Part shown: positions 32,260 to 42,636 of the stretch, piece after piece
Layout: each line of letters opens with the position of its first letter
How positions within the stretch are numbered: the first letter of the stretch is position 1
Assembly (NCBI GenBank): GCA_029448655.1
Contig: JACCLO010000005.1
Coordinates: 2,356,001-2,420,000, forward strand
Source: Wolfiporia cocos
Lineage: Eukaryota > Basidiomycota > Agaricomycetes > Polyporales > Phaeolaceae
Direction of reading: 5' to 3'
Length of the DNA stretch: 64,000 nucleotides
Position numbers and translations under genes: made by a program
The notes under the pieces: model-generated
Seen by the model: the letters and a program-made list of their open reading frames with translations, nothing else
Told to the model about the DNA's origin: nothing
The model's database searches: none

Positions 32260-32746
32260 GTTAGACGAAAGCTGAGCGAGAGAAAAGAGACGAAGTTAAG
32301 CGAAGACTGATCATGAACAGCTGTGAGAGAGAGTAGTCTAGCATGATGGAAGCACAGACCTCTTGAGACGCGATACACAACGACGAGCACGGCGTTCTCG
32401 ACGCTCGCTGAGACAAGCTCAATGTGTTCGCGATGGTGAAACGCTACAGGACGCACGCAACCTACCCCAAGCGTTCAAGCTCCGATTCAAAGGTGCAGTC
32501 TAGACAAGACAACGGCTATCACCAGCTCGCATCAGAGGATGGCTGCATTCCATGCGCGCAAAGACACTGAGGATTTATTCGCACTCTCGCGGGCTCGTCA
32601 GAAAGGCTGCGCATCACTCGCACTGAACGTGTTGAATGTGTACCATCAGCTGAGCTTGAATAACGCCGGGCGTCTACACAAACGGCACACTATTTCCTTT
32701 CCGAGCTCGGTGAATCCAATTGGCAGTATACAACACTCTGAAAAGC
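32260..32746. other. Intergenic, ARS2 promoter side
   Basis: Carries the upstream region of ARS2 and the 3' flank of the ESF2-like gene. No supported gene or repeat. Confidence 0.5.
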
Positions 32747-33784
32747 TCAGAAGATACTATGCAACACATTATACAACTGCTTTTCCGTGTTGGAGTCCGG
32801 CCCAGGTATGTGCTTCTGCTTTTTGCGTGGCTTGTCCTGGAGCGCCCTCTCCTTGTCCGGATCGTTAGCCTTCCCTAGGTCATCCGCCCTACGGGACGGC
32901 TTTCCCTCCACATCCGCAGAAGCCTCAGTGCCTGCCTTGCGCTTCCTCTCCGCGCGCTTGTTCAGCACGCGAGCGAGCTCAACGTTCTTCAAGTATTCAT
33001 GCTGCTCGCGACGGGACTGTGACAGTTCCGCCCGGAGCTTGGCAGCATGGACAGCTGCTTCATGAGCTATACCAGGTGTGAGACATGTACTTTGCCTTTC
33101 AACCTAAGACACGCACCGATTTGTTCTGTTAACATATTCCACTTGAATTTGGGCAAGTACTTCATTGTCCAGACGTCGTCGCGCCATCGCGTACCCTTCT
33201 TTCCTCCAATCGGCTGTGCATTCAGCATTTCTGCAACCGAGCGCGCTACTCTCTTGTCCTTGAATTCAACCCAACCCTCTGTGAAATGGACCTTCTTTGT
33301 AGCGGTATACTTGCGTCGCAGGTACGCCCTCTTAGGGTCTTCGCACCCTTGATGAGCGATTTGTCCACGTAAGCACACTGTTACACACACCTTCTTGCTG
33401 CAGATACACTCTCCCAACCTCTCCGTATGTACTCATGATATGTCTGACTTTCGTGGGCCGCATGCCGGGCGGGATGCGCGAGATATAGATGACGCCAGTC
33501 TTCTCTTGCGCTGCCTTGAATGCAGCAAGCGCCTCAGCCGTCAGTGGCTTCACCACTTTGGAAGATGGCCCCGCGAACCCTTCCGGATCCATGCCTTTGG
33601 CCAAGCCATGCTCGCTAGCCTGGTCGGGCGAGTGCTCTGCATCGTCATTCTGAGATGCGTTTTCGTCATGATCGTCTGAGTGGCTGTCTTCATGGTCATC
33701 ATGGGTATTGGAGGGTCCTGCTTCAGCTTCAGAAGCAAAGCGGTCATCTGTCTGGAAACGCAGATCTGCGACAGTACCGGCCAT
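32747..33784 (-). CDS. ESF2: Esf2/ABT1-type 18S rRNA factor (RNA-binding protein)
   Basis: Read from [10 protein letters not shown] (33784) to the stop at 32747 with three or four exons. Esf2 is a nucleolar small-subunit processome protein that stimulates the helicase Dbp8 during 18S rRNA maturation. After an acidic Asp/Glu/Ser N-terminus comes the family's atypical [39 protein letters not shown], spliced to [11 protein letters not shown], then [30 protein letters not shown] and [16 protein letters not shown]. The C-terminus is Lys/Arg-rich. An upstream in-frame ATG (33829) would add 15 residues; MAGT is preferred because the acidic tail follows it directly. With RRP8 it is the second ribosome-biogenesis gene in the window, but they are not adjacent. 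Confidence 0.9.
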
Positions 33785-34563
33785 TTTGGAGAAGGGAAGA
33801 GGAACGGGGCTGTTGGACAACATACACAAATAAACGTCCCGCCTATCTCAGATCGGGATCTGCCACATTGGCATTGCTAACGTATGAAGCACACAAAGTC
33901 GTATCTGTGCAAGTAAGATATTCACTGAGTACTTCAAGATCACTCAGACAGTCGGCGCAGCTCCCGTAGCGAGTCTAACGAGTGAGAATGCTTCAGGATT
34001 TATGCAAGTGTTTTAGAGCAGGGGTCCTGCGACAACGTGCAATTCGTGAGTTGAATCAATAATACCTAAAATGATGTATCGTTGATGCTCACCGTGTCCT
34101 GTTCAGAGAGTCTATCCAAATCGCACTGGAATTTCTGGACTAGCTTGGCCTTGGACGTGTCCCTCTGCGAAGGTACATCAAGTGCGTCGCATCAGTGATC
34201 TTTGCAGTGGCAGAAACCCGCGGCAGTAGTGGTGGAAAGGAATGTAAGTTCGACAATTCTGTGCTCGTCTTTAATTTCATTTACACCGGAGTACGGGTAG
34301 TGTGGCATTTGCGGAGTACATGTCGCGGACCGTGGTACGCGTTGCCCACGTGAGCGTGTAACGGCACTGGTCAAACTCCAGTGAAACAACGATCATTCAG
34401 ACGTCAGGTTTGTAGCTATCCTCGAGTTTTCAGCGCCCATGATCATCTGACAGAAGAGCATGTAGCATCTCAGTATGCGGCTGCACATCACAAGTAGCTC
34501 TCAAAATGAGTCAGCTTGTAGGTCACTCGTTGCATTTGTCGTCTCAATACAGGCCAATAGCCA
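33785..34563. other. Intergenic region with an orphan exon-like segment
   Basis: On the minus strand, 34090-34170 is open and helix-like (KAKLVQKFQCDLDRLSEQD), begins after a good acceptor (ccttcgcag) and ends at a donor (ggtgagc). No start codon, partner exon or family was found. The rest holds nothing recognised. Confidence 0.35.
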
Positions 34564-36223
34564 TCACCAGCCAGCCCGCTCGAGATCTTTCGGGGTCGCT
34601 CTTTCCTGCTTGTCAAGGGTCCTAGGCCCATCAGGACCTTCCTCGAGTCCATTCCCCAGAGGCAGCTCCGGACGCCAACGCCAGTGGTGTGTCAGCTCCG
34701 TTTTAGGTTTCTTCTGAACGACATCTCGAACATACTGGCCGGCAATTCTTATCAGTTCGCGGTTCCTTTCCCATCAGGAATAGACAAACCTTGCCCAGAA
34801 TCGGCGTGAACTTGGCACCGTGTCCGCTGCCGCCGGTACACATGAAGAGCGTATCATTGTAGCCGGGCAAATAGTCGATCAACCAAGAGTTGTCTACCGT
34901 GTCTGTGTAGAAACATAGCCTCGTCGCAGAAATAGGTAACGCAGCCAAGTCCGGTAAGAAAGTCGAGACGAACGTCTTAATGCCCTTAACGGAGATCATC
35001 GGCAATGATGTATCGTCGATCCCCGGCCGTAGAGGAACTGAGATCGGGCGATCAAACCCTGGTAACTTCACGAAGTTGGTGTACTAGAGGCAGTTGCGGT
35101 CAGCAAACTCCAAATCAACCCCTTCGCGTCGCTTATACCTTCGTTACTCGGTAACCTATCTTGATGAGCCCATCGTCGGTTCTTGGGAAAGCGTAGATGC
35201 TGCGACTACCGACATCCTTGCCGGTGGGATCCGGGTCGTGCCCAATGATTACCGGCCAATTCTCTTGTGAGTATTTGTCCCATAGCTCGGGCACTTGGTC
35301 CCGAGGCGGCAGTTGGACCGTCACAACGCTTCCAGCTGTCGCCTCAAGTACCCTACTCACATCGGGGACCAGCATTGCAGAAGCGGCACCACCTACCAAC
35401 CCAACAATTTCAGCTCGAACTCAGGATTAATCATGCGAGCGAACTTACAAGCCATGATCACAAGATCTGCAGAATGCTCCTTCCCATCCGCCGTCGTGAT
35501 CCCACTGACACGTTTTGATTCGCCCTCGCCCTCGATTCTGAAAGATTTGAAGACGCCTTTCTCCGGACCCTCGATGAATTTGGCACCGAGCTTGTGCAGC
35601 TTCTCGGCGAGATAAGCACATCCCGCGCTAGGGTACACATATCCAGCGGTAGAGTCCAGTACCGCCTCGAAGGTCCGCTTCCCGTCGCTCTCAGGTATGG
35701 AGAACTTCAAGAGCTTGTGTGCCCACCCGTGCCTCTCCGCCCGGCGCACATCCTCCTCATTTGTCAGGATGTATTGAGTGTCCCGCAGCCCCTCCTTCGT
35801 CATGTTCGCTAGTGTCTGCTTCTCGAGCTCGTCCAATTCGTCGGAAGGTTGGACGCGCAGCATGCCCGACTCCATGAATAGCTCCTTGCCGGGCCCCATC
35901 TCATCGTTCCATTCTTTCCAAATGGCACGGGCCTCATAGGCCAAACGCTGGTAGTAGATCTCGTCCCCGTAGGATGCTCGGAAGATCTTGTTCTCGTCTA
36001 CGGAGGCAGCGGTAGTGCAGGGATTGAGCTTGTAGCCCTCGTTTGAATCGTAGGCATGCTGGTCAAAGATTGTAATATCGTAGCCTACGTGACCCAGTCA
36101 GAGTTCAATGCAGGAACACACGGAGGGAGGCAATCATATACCATCTTCAGCTAAGTAGTAGGCCGTGCTGAGACCGAATATCCCAGCACCGACAATGGCC
36201 ACCTTTGGCTTCGCGGGCGCCAT
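34564..36223 (-). CDS. FAD-dependent amine oxidase, sarcosine/L-pipecolate oxidase family
   Basis: Several exons run from MAPAKPKVAIVGAGIFGLS (36223) to the stop at 34564, giving roughly 440-450 residues, the usual size. The N-terminal GxGxxG dinucleotide fold (VAIVGAGIFGLSTAYYLAED) binds FAD. TRLCFYTDTVDNSWLIDYLP matches the region that in monomeric sarcosine oxidases holds the cysteine covalently bound to flavin, and GGSGHGAKFTPILGK is the C-terminal FAD contact. Members oxidise N-methyl or cyclic imino acids (sarcosine, pipecolate, fructosyl amino acids) producing hydrogen peroxide, often in peroxisomes. The protein ends LERAGW, with no clear SKL-type signal. The substrate cannot be decided from the sequence. 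Confidence 0.87.
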
Positions 36224-37210
36224 TGTGAGGAGACGGATCGACGCAGATTAGCCCGGAGAAGCATGCCCTCTTTATAGCAAACCCTGAGCGAGCGCTCGTA
36301 CCGCATGATAATGAACCTCGTCTTGACTTGTGGCTACATATATGTAGCGTTCTATATCACCCAGATCAAGGTGTCATCCGGTGGCAAACTTCTACTTACT
36401 CAGTCGACTCTCCGTGCACCTAGACCGCGTCCTGAAAACTCGAGACGGCATCTTCAACAAACGGACATGATAGGGACGTGTCGCCAATTGGGACGCTACG
36501 AGGATAAGCGTGTACTCTGGACTTCTCGAGAGACGGCTCGGGACTCCGACTCGGAAGCGCCTTGGAGTGTGTGTCAGTTATCTTATCAGTTGGGAATGTG
36601 CCTGAGCAGTGGCAACAGCGTTAGACGTTACCGACCACATACATTGCAACAACATGAGTAGATCGATGATCATGCAGCCCAGCTTGTAATGAGACGCTGG
36701 AACCTCTCTACGGGATCGACGAGTGATGCTATGACCTTAATGGACGTGTTGAAGAACAGTTCACTGACAACCTCACTACGTATCATGGTCTTGCAAACTT
36801 TTCGCAAACAGGCAGGTTGAGTGGCAATGACAATGGACAGTAGACCGCAAGGCGCCTGAGTCTGATCAGCCAGAGATTGGTGAGCATTGCGCGCGTACAA
36901 GCAACTCTCAACGATGCACGCACCGTTGGATCATCATGTTCTTCCAACTCGAATCTAACCCCAGTATGCAAGAATGTTAACCGTCACGTATCTCGAAGTA
37001 ATCAAGTAAGCGACTCAATTGCTTTGTTCATGTACAGTCAAATCAATATGCATACAAAATTGCTTACATTACACGCTCCAGCCAGTAAGTTAAGCAACGT
37101 AAGATATCCACTCAGCTTGCATATGTAAGAAAGTCCTCTGCATGGTGTCCGTCGGCAGTGCAATAGTCATCGAGTGCGAAGGCATGATACGACCAAATTC
37201 GCCGATGGGA
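36224..37210. other. 1 kb intergenic region
   Basis: Between the start of the flavoenzyme gene and the end of the PIP-box protein gene. Open frames on both strands are short and lack motifs. Nothing further was recognised. Confidence 0.5.
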
Positions 37211-39593
37211 TCAGCCATTTTGGCTGAACATGGCAAGAAAATCCAGTGCCTGTGAAGGAACCGAAGAGCTCTGCGAGCTGCCGGTATTCGAAGAGCCAAA
37301 GGTGTAGCCGTCAGCGTAGTCGTCAGGTTCATACCCAGACATCTGCCCTTCAGATATGTTTTCTGCGAAGCCTGTGCTTGGGTTTACCCCTCGGGGGTCC
37401 TGCATGATATCCTGAGGCTGTGAGCGTTCTTGGAAAGGATTCTCCTCGTCGCTCGCCCGTTGAGCATAGAAACCACCAGCAGGCCTAGTACCTCTGAGGA
37501 GCTCGTCTTCCTCGTCCGATTCCGATTCAGTCTCCGAGCTGTCGTCCTGTCCCAGATCCAGAGAATTCGGCTCCGGCCTGCGCAGATTTGAAGAGGTACT
37601 CTCTATGGCTTGATCGCCAGAATTGTCCAGAGATTCCCTATCATTTGAACCACGTTCCGATATCCCAACAGGTTCGTCATCAAACATGTCTTCGCATTGG
37701 CGCTGGGGTAGGAGCATCGACTGCGAGTACTCGCTGCCTTGACCAAATCCGTCGTCCGCCTGGGAGCTCTGCTGGGAATACGAGTTCATGAGAAGTAGAG
37801 ATGATGCATGCCTTGGCTGCGCAGGTGACAATAAGTCCGGGGTTGATAAGGATTGTCGAAGGCGATCTGCGCCCTCATCCTCTTCTGGTAGTTGCAACGA
37901 GAGGCTGGCCACAGCCGGGCTAAGGAAGTAAGAGATATCACCTACATAGTCATTTATATACACGAGGCAATCGACGAACCTCACGGACTCCGCATCTGCA
38001 TCCGTCTGCTCTGACTCCGTCGGACGGCGGAGCTTGCTAGGACTGTGCCACAACGGGCGTCCGACTCTCGGCGGCGAGCCCAGGGTGATCTCCTTCTCCG
38101 TCTGCGTCTGCGAGGTCTGCACAAAGTCCGAGGGTGAGGCGCTAATAGAGCCAGACTTGGCCTTCGGCGTGCGCCCTGCACTATCCGGTAGCTTTGACGA
38201 GCGAAGCGATTGTTCAACGACCTTCGTACAAGCCGCCTTGCTAGTAGTAGGACTACGCCACAATGCATGCCTGAGCCGCAGTGGCGAGCTCAGCGTCAGC
38301 TCTTTCTCGACCTGGGTCTGCGAGGTCTGCACGAAGTTTGAAGACGAGGTACTGATTGAACCAGATGTCGGCGTCCGCTCGCCAACCGGCGTATGGACGT
38401 GTGAAAATTCCAGCCAGGACTCTGACTGCGACATACACTCTGAAAGGCTGCGCGGACGGAGCTCATCCTCCCAGAGCTGCGACGTTGGAACGTCTTCGCC
38501 GCTCGATCGTCTAAGGGTGGGGCGCTTTGGAGAAAACCCTTGTGGAATGGATAGTTCACGTTCCTGGCTTTGCGACGTGGGGATGAGTTCCTGCGATGAC
38601 TGGGAGTCATGAGGCAGACCAGTAGTGGGCATGATAGGGCTGAGTTCCTGCGTTTGGGACGACGGCACGACCGTGTCATCAGAATAAGACGATATCCAGG
38701 AACCGTGGAGTCTGGACTCGGGTTGAGAACGAGAAACTACTCGCTTAAGGACCTTCTCGGGTACTGCAGGAATCTTAAAAGGAGGGGGGTCTGCGGGAGT
38801 TTTGAACCTGAAATGACTGCCCTCCGGTTGTATTCGCAGAATCTGCGACAAAGAGTCGGGACGAGATGGATATATACCTCGACTATCTGAGGAATTGCGA
38901 GAGCTTGGGGGCGAACCCCAGGGTAGAGCGGCGATTGGGCGCCGAGCACGAGATACAGGCGTTCCCGGGGTCGGGTAAGAGGTGACGTTCTTTGTCCTCG
39001 TGGTTGGAGTTCCGAAGCCCGGTGATGCGGGTGGTGGGGTCCTCGGAGGGGAGTCAGCAGTAGCGGGAGGGGCATGTTTCGTCTTGACAGTGCCCTTGGT
39101 GGACTTCGAGGGTGTAAAACGAGACTTTGAGCGTGGTTTGGATCCCGACGCGCGAAACTTCACCGGGCGGGTTGGTGAAGTCTCCGAGGAATCTTCGAGT
39201 GTCAGATCTATCACCGCATTGTTCTTAGTGCCGACATCTGGACCTATAGCATGTCATGCCCAGTTGAGGCTGCCAAGCGAAGAAAGGCCACTCACCCGCA
39301 GGACTTGCGTGCTCATGTGTACTCTGAGCAGCTGGATCATCCTCAGCAACGCTGCTCTGTACAGAGGCACTACGAATCCTCGACTTCATGGGTGTCGTCT
39401 CCACTTTCAAAGTACTCTGCCTTAGAGGTGTGGCGTCCCTCGTCTGCTTTGATCTCGTCTTCTTCGGCGGGCTAAAGTCCTCTTCTTCAGCGCGCTCATT
39501 CTTGCGCTTGCCCTTAGATTTATGCGTTTGTGAAGGAGCAGGTGTAAAGTACGCCGTCAGCGGTACCTGGCTTTTGGCCATCGAGAGGTTCAT
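37211..39593 (-). CDS. Unknown protein with PCNA box, SUMO-interacting motif and SQ/TQ cluster
   Basis: Two exons certain at the first junction (exon 1 39593 to about 39294; acceptor before GPDVGTKNN near 39240) and a long second exon to 37211, about 770 residues. I do not recognise a known family. Visible features: Q9-V-P-L-T-A-Y-F16 at 39546-39569 fits the PIP-box consensus QxxLxxYF; a basic NLS-like KKTRSKQ; VIDLTLED just after the intron is a classic SUMO-interacting motif followed by acids and serines; then a long disordered Ser/Pro-rich region with about 20 SQ and several TQ dipeptides, a pattern of ATM/ATR substrates. A ~42-residue unit (GSIS...NFVQTSQTQ...) is present twice. An acidic stretch precedes the C-terminus ALDFLAMFSQNG. 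It shares a 283-bp promoter with dUTPase. A role at replication forks or in DNA-damage signalling is inference. A second start at 39581 (MAKSQ) is possible. Confidence 0.8.
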
Positions 39594-39734
39594 AGTGGTG
39601 GTCGACGCATGCGCGTTCTGCGTCTCTTTGCCGGTGCCGGCGAGTCAATGGTCGGCGACAAATTAGGGAGAGAACACGAGACGCTTGATGCATTTATATG
39701 GGCGTCAGCGCTCGCCTCGCGTACGCGACGCAGT

Positions 39735-39783
39735 CACGTGTACGCGTCCTGTTTATTGACGCGTTTCAAACTCCGCCACGCGT
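39735..39783. promoter_or_regulatory. Cluster of three MCB (ACGCGT) boxes plus an E-box
   Basis: ACGCGT occurs at 39742-39747, 39759-39764 and 39778-39783, with cacgtg at 39735-39740, all within the 283-bp gap between two divergent start codons. ACGCGT is the MluI cell-cycle box bound by the MBF (Mbp1/Swi6-type) complex in G1/S in yeasts. Being palindromic, the boxes can serve both the PIP-box gene and dUTPase. Binding is inferred, not shown. Confidence 0.75.
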
Positions 39784-39876
39784 TTCGTATTAATCCGCGC
39801 CACAGGTGCCCTCCCTTTCATCCGCCCTCCATCTGCCCTCGCATTTCGCTCTTCAGCACTCGCTCTCTCACTCAAC

Positions 39877-40782
39877 ATGCTTGCCACCACGACGCAGACC
39901 GCGAAGCCCGCCTCCAAGGCAGCCACGATCACGTCGAAGGCGGCCGCCACTCATGGCGAAAAGCATGGCCAGGTCTCCCCCAAGAAGCGCAAGGCCCCGA
40001 CGGGTAACGAGCACGAGCAAACTCGCGTAGCGACTGGCACAATCGATGAAAATTGCACTCAACCTCCGAAGAAGATACGTAAGCTCACCAAGACCCTGAG
40101 CTGCGACATCCCGGACGAGCTGCCTCCTGTGGCCAGCTTGCGTGTGCAGCTTCACTCCGACAAGGCACGTGTGCCTCTTCGTGGCTCCCCGCTGGCGGCA
40201 GGCTATGACCTATTCAGGTGATTTCACTCGATGAGTCCTGCACCATTATTCTTACACGCTGTTGGTAGCGCCGAGAAAAAAGTTGTCCCGGCGCACGGCA
40301 AAGCCCTTATCGATACGCAGCTGTCTATTGCTGTCCCGGTAGGCACGTACGGACGCGTCGCACCTCGGAGTGGTCTTGGTATGCATTCAATGTCCTTTCT
40401 ATGCTTGCTCTGTGCTGATCCTCTTGCTTCGCCGCAGCTTCGAAGTTCATGATCGACACCGGCGCCGGAGTCATTGACGCTGACTACCGCGGCATTGTCT
40501 TTGTATTGCTCTACAACCACTCGGACAAGGACTTCCAAAGTACGTTCAATCACTGACATGACGTTCTAAGACTTACCTTATCGCATTAATAGTTGAGGAG
40601 GGCGACCGCATCGCACAACTCATTCTCGAGCGCATCTTGACCCCTGAGATCGAGGTCGTCAAGGTACGCTCCCCTATGCCTTCAAACTTTGTTTGTTTCG
40701 CTCACGATATTCTTAGGACCTCGACGAGACGGCCCGCGGCAAGGGCGGCTTCGGTTCCACCGGCGGACACAACCTGTTGTAA
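39877..40782 (+). CDS. DUT1: dUTP diphosphatase (dUTPase)
   Basis: Five exons (39877-40217, 40269-40378, 40438-40539, 40593-40663, 40717-40782) give 229 residues. The enzyme hydrolyses dUTP to dUMP and pyrophosphate, keeping uracil out of DNA and supplying thymidylate synthesis. All five trimeric-dUTPase motifs are present: AGYDLFSA; PRSGLASK, restored by splicing; [18 protein letters not shown]; and the C-terminal Ala/Arg-Gly-rich arm [10 protein letters not shown]. The first ~85 residues are a Lys/Thr/Ala-rich extension with KKRK, plausibly a nuclear localisation signal. The divergent promoter carries three ACGCGT boxes, fitting S-phase expression. Confidence 0.96.
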
Positions 40783-41053
40783 TTTTGTGGGAGCGTTGTG
40801 ACCTTATAGCGGACGTCGTCTTGAACTATCTTGAGCTAGAAACCTGCACATTACATATACCACTAATGTATCACTATCAGCAACCCCCGCTGCATCTTCC
40901 CTTTTCTCCAGCATATACATTTATCTTCATCTTCCCCCCTCTGTTGTTTCTCGATTCACGTACCGAAGTCAATGAAGCTTCTTGCATCACCTTCTGGTTG
41001 ACACACTATATGATTGTTATTGGCACTGTAGTGCTCTGAGAGATTGTCCTCCA

Positions 41054-41551
41054 TCACTTGGATTTGTCTGCATCGACGATATACAGCCCATCCTTCACCC
41101 TCGCCGAGTGAGTGAACAATGCTCTACCGCTTGCGCCCTCCGACGCGTCGTCCCTCTCGCCAGACATGGACAAGTCAATACCCTCTCCCTCAGCCCAAAT
41201 TCTTCCATCCGGCACACCCTGTGCGCTTGTCCCATCTTGCACGGCGCTCGTGTCCACGAGCTTCACGGCCTCGACGAGCCTCACAAGCCCCTCCATCTCG
41301 CGCGTCAATTTTGCGTGGGCTGCGGTGCCCTCCGTGGGCGGGATCAACGCGGAGAGTTCGTGCAGGCGTGTGAGCGTGCGCGGGGAAATCATCGGCTGAG
41401 GGTAGGAGGACAAGAGGTCGTGCACCGACCAGGCGGGGTGGGTGGGGATCCCGTCGTCGTCAGATTTGGGTGCAGCCCGAGAAATGGTCGAGTTGAGTCG
41501 TGTGCATCGTATAGCACGCAGGTAGAAATGGTTCAGACCAGTGATTCGCAT
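41054..41551 (-). CDS. GatC-like subunit of mitochondrial Glu-tRNA(Gln) amidotransferase
   Basis: Single open frame from MRITGLNHFYLRAIR (41551) to the stop at 41054, about 165 residues. The N-terminus is Arg-rich with few acids, typical of a mitochondrial presequence. The core PAWSVHDLLSSYP, ISPRTLTRLHELSALIPP and KLTREMEGLVRLVEAVKLVD resembles the GatC helical hook that stabilises GatA/GatB in the complex converting Glu-tRNA(Gln) to Gln-tRNA(Gln). Codons upstream of 41551 remain open without an ATG, so an upstream exon is possible. It is head to head with the mS34 gene (228 bp between starts). Confidence 0.78.
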   Translation of the reverse strand: MRITGLNHFYLRAIRCTRLNSTISRAAPKSDDDGIPTHPAWSVHDLLSSYPQPMISPRTLTRLHELSALIPPTEGTAAHAKLTREMEGLVRLVEAVKLVDTSAVQDGTSAQGVPDGRIWAEGEGIDLSMSGERDDASEGASGRALFTHSARVKDGLYIVDADKSK

Positions 41552-41779
41552 GTGCGCTGTAGTGGCATCCAAGCCGGAGCCTGTGGCAGAGAAGGCGTTC
41601 GGATAGGCGCCCACGGATCACTCGAGGATTCTCGGAAAGGCAGGTCACTATTTCCGACCTTCCATCCACCACTCGCGCTCCGCGACCTCCAGCTCGCCCT
41701 GTCGGTGTCCTCGTTGACCACATCTTAGAGGGGCCTGCAATAAAATATTCTCGCGCACACGCTAGACCCCGGATACAAG

Positions 41780-42224
41780 ATGACCACCCCCGCGGTCGCT
41801 GCCGCCATCCGAAAGCTCCTGCCGAAGCAGGTCCCGCCATCATTATCTTCACAGCCTGGAAACCTGTACCAAGTCCTCGCGAGGTACCCGCAGGATGGCG
41901 TCGGACAGCGCGTGTATCAGACAGTGTGGTGTGTGAAGGGCATAGAGGGTTCGTATTGGGAGGTCACGCGGACAAAGCTGAAGCTGGAGGGGAACCATGG
42001 GAAGGCATGGGGAAAGCTGTATTGGAAAGGTGCGCATTGGCGTTTGCTAAAATCTATTGAAATGACTGATCGGTCGCTGCTGGGACGAATGGTACGTTGC
42101 AGGCAAGCAAGTGAGCGAGAAGGAGGAGAGAATAACAGGAGGGCTAAAGCGTAGATGGGCATCGGGCGAGTCTCGCGCTGCGCCCAACTTTGTTCCGCGG
42201 ACACCAACGCCGCGATTATCATAA
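41780..42224 (+). CDS. Mitochondrial ribosomal protein mS34 (MRPS34 domain)
   Basis: Two exons (41780-42029, 42103-42224) encode 123 residues. The sequence KLLPKQVPPSL, RVYQTVWCVKG, YWEVTRTKLKLE and HGKAWGKLYWKGK matches the compact mS34 small-subunit protein, basic and aromatic-rich. Splicing at KG turns the read-through into GKQVSEKEERITGGLKRRW and an early stop, the expected length. It acts in the mitochondrial ribosome. Its divergent neighbour GatC also serves mitochondrial translation. Confidence 0.82.
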
Positions 42225-42636
42225 ATGGCACACAGTGTCTTCGCCGAGCTTATTGTGATGCTATCATCATGACTTGTGCACTGTCAGTGGCTCAGAAGTT
42301 GAAGCCATACCCCACCGTATGGATCGGAGGAAACGCTGAGCTTCAGTAATGGCTGGAAATGATAGAAAACCATCTTGCAATGGTTTCTCGGTGAAGGCGC
42401 ACATGGGTCCTGCTAAGGCTCCGTGCGGTGCACATTGTGGCGCGTTCAGAAAACCACGTTCGCGAGATCATTAGACATACAGACGTGGGAAGGCGCACAC
42501 TATAAGTTGGGGTAATCGCGGTTCTTCCGGTGTCCGGACGGCAGTCTCTGCTTTGCCGCACACCTATATACCCTCGCATACGGATTACACTGTCTCCAAC
42601 GTCTGACGAAGCATATACAATCTGGTGTCGCTCATC
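42225..42636. other. Intergenic, ACBP promoter
   Basis: Between the mS34 stop and the acyl-CoA-binding protein start. No supported gene, RNA or repeat was seen. Confidence 0.5.
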
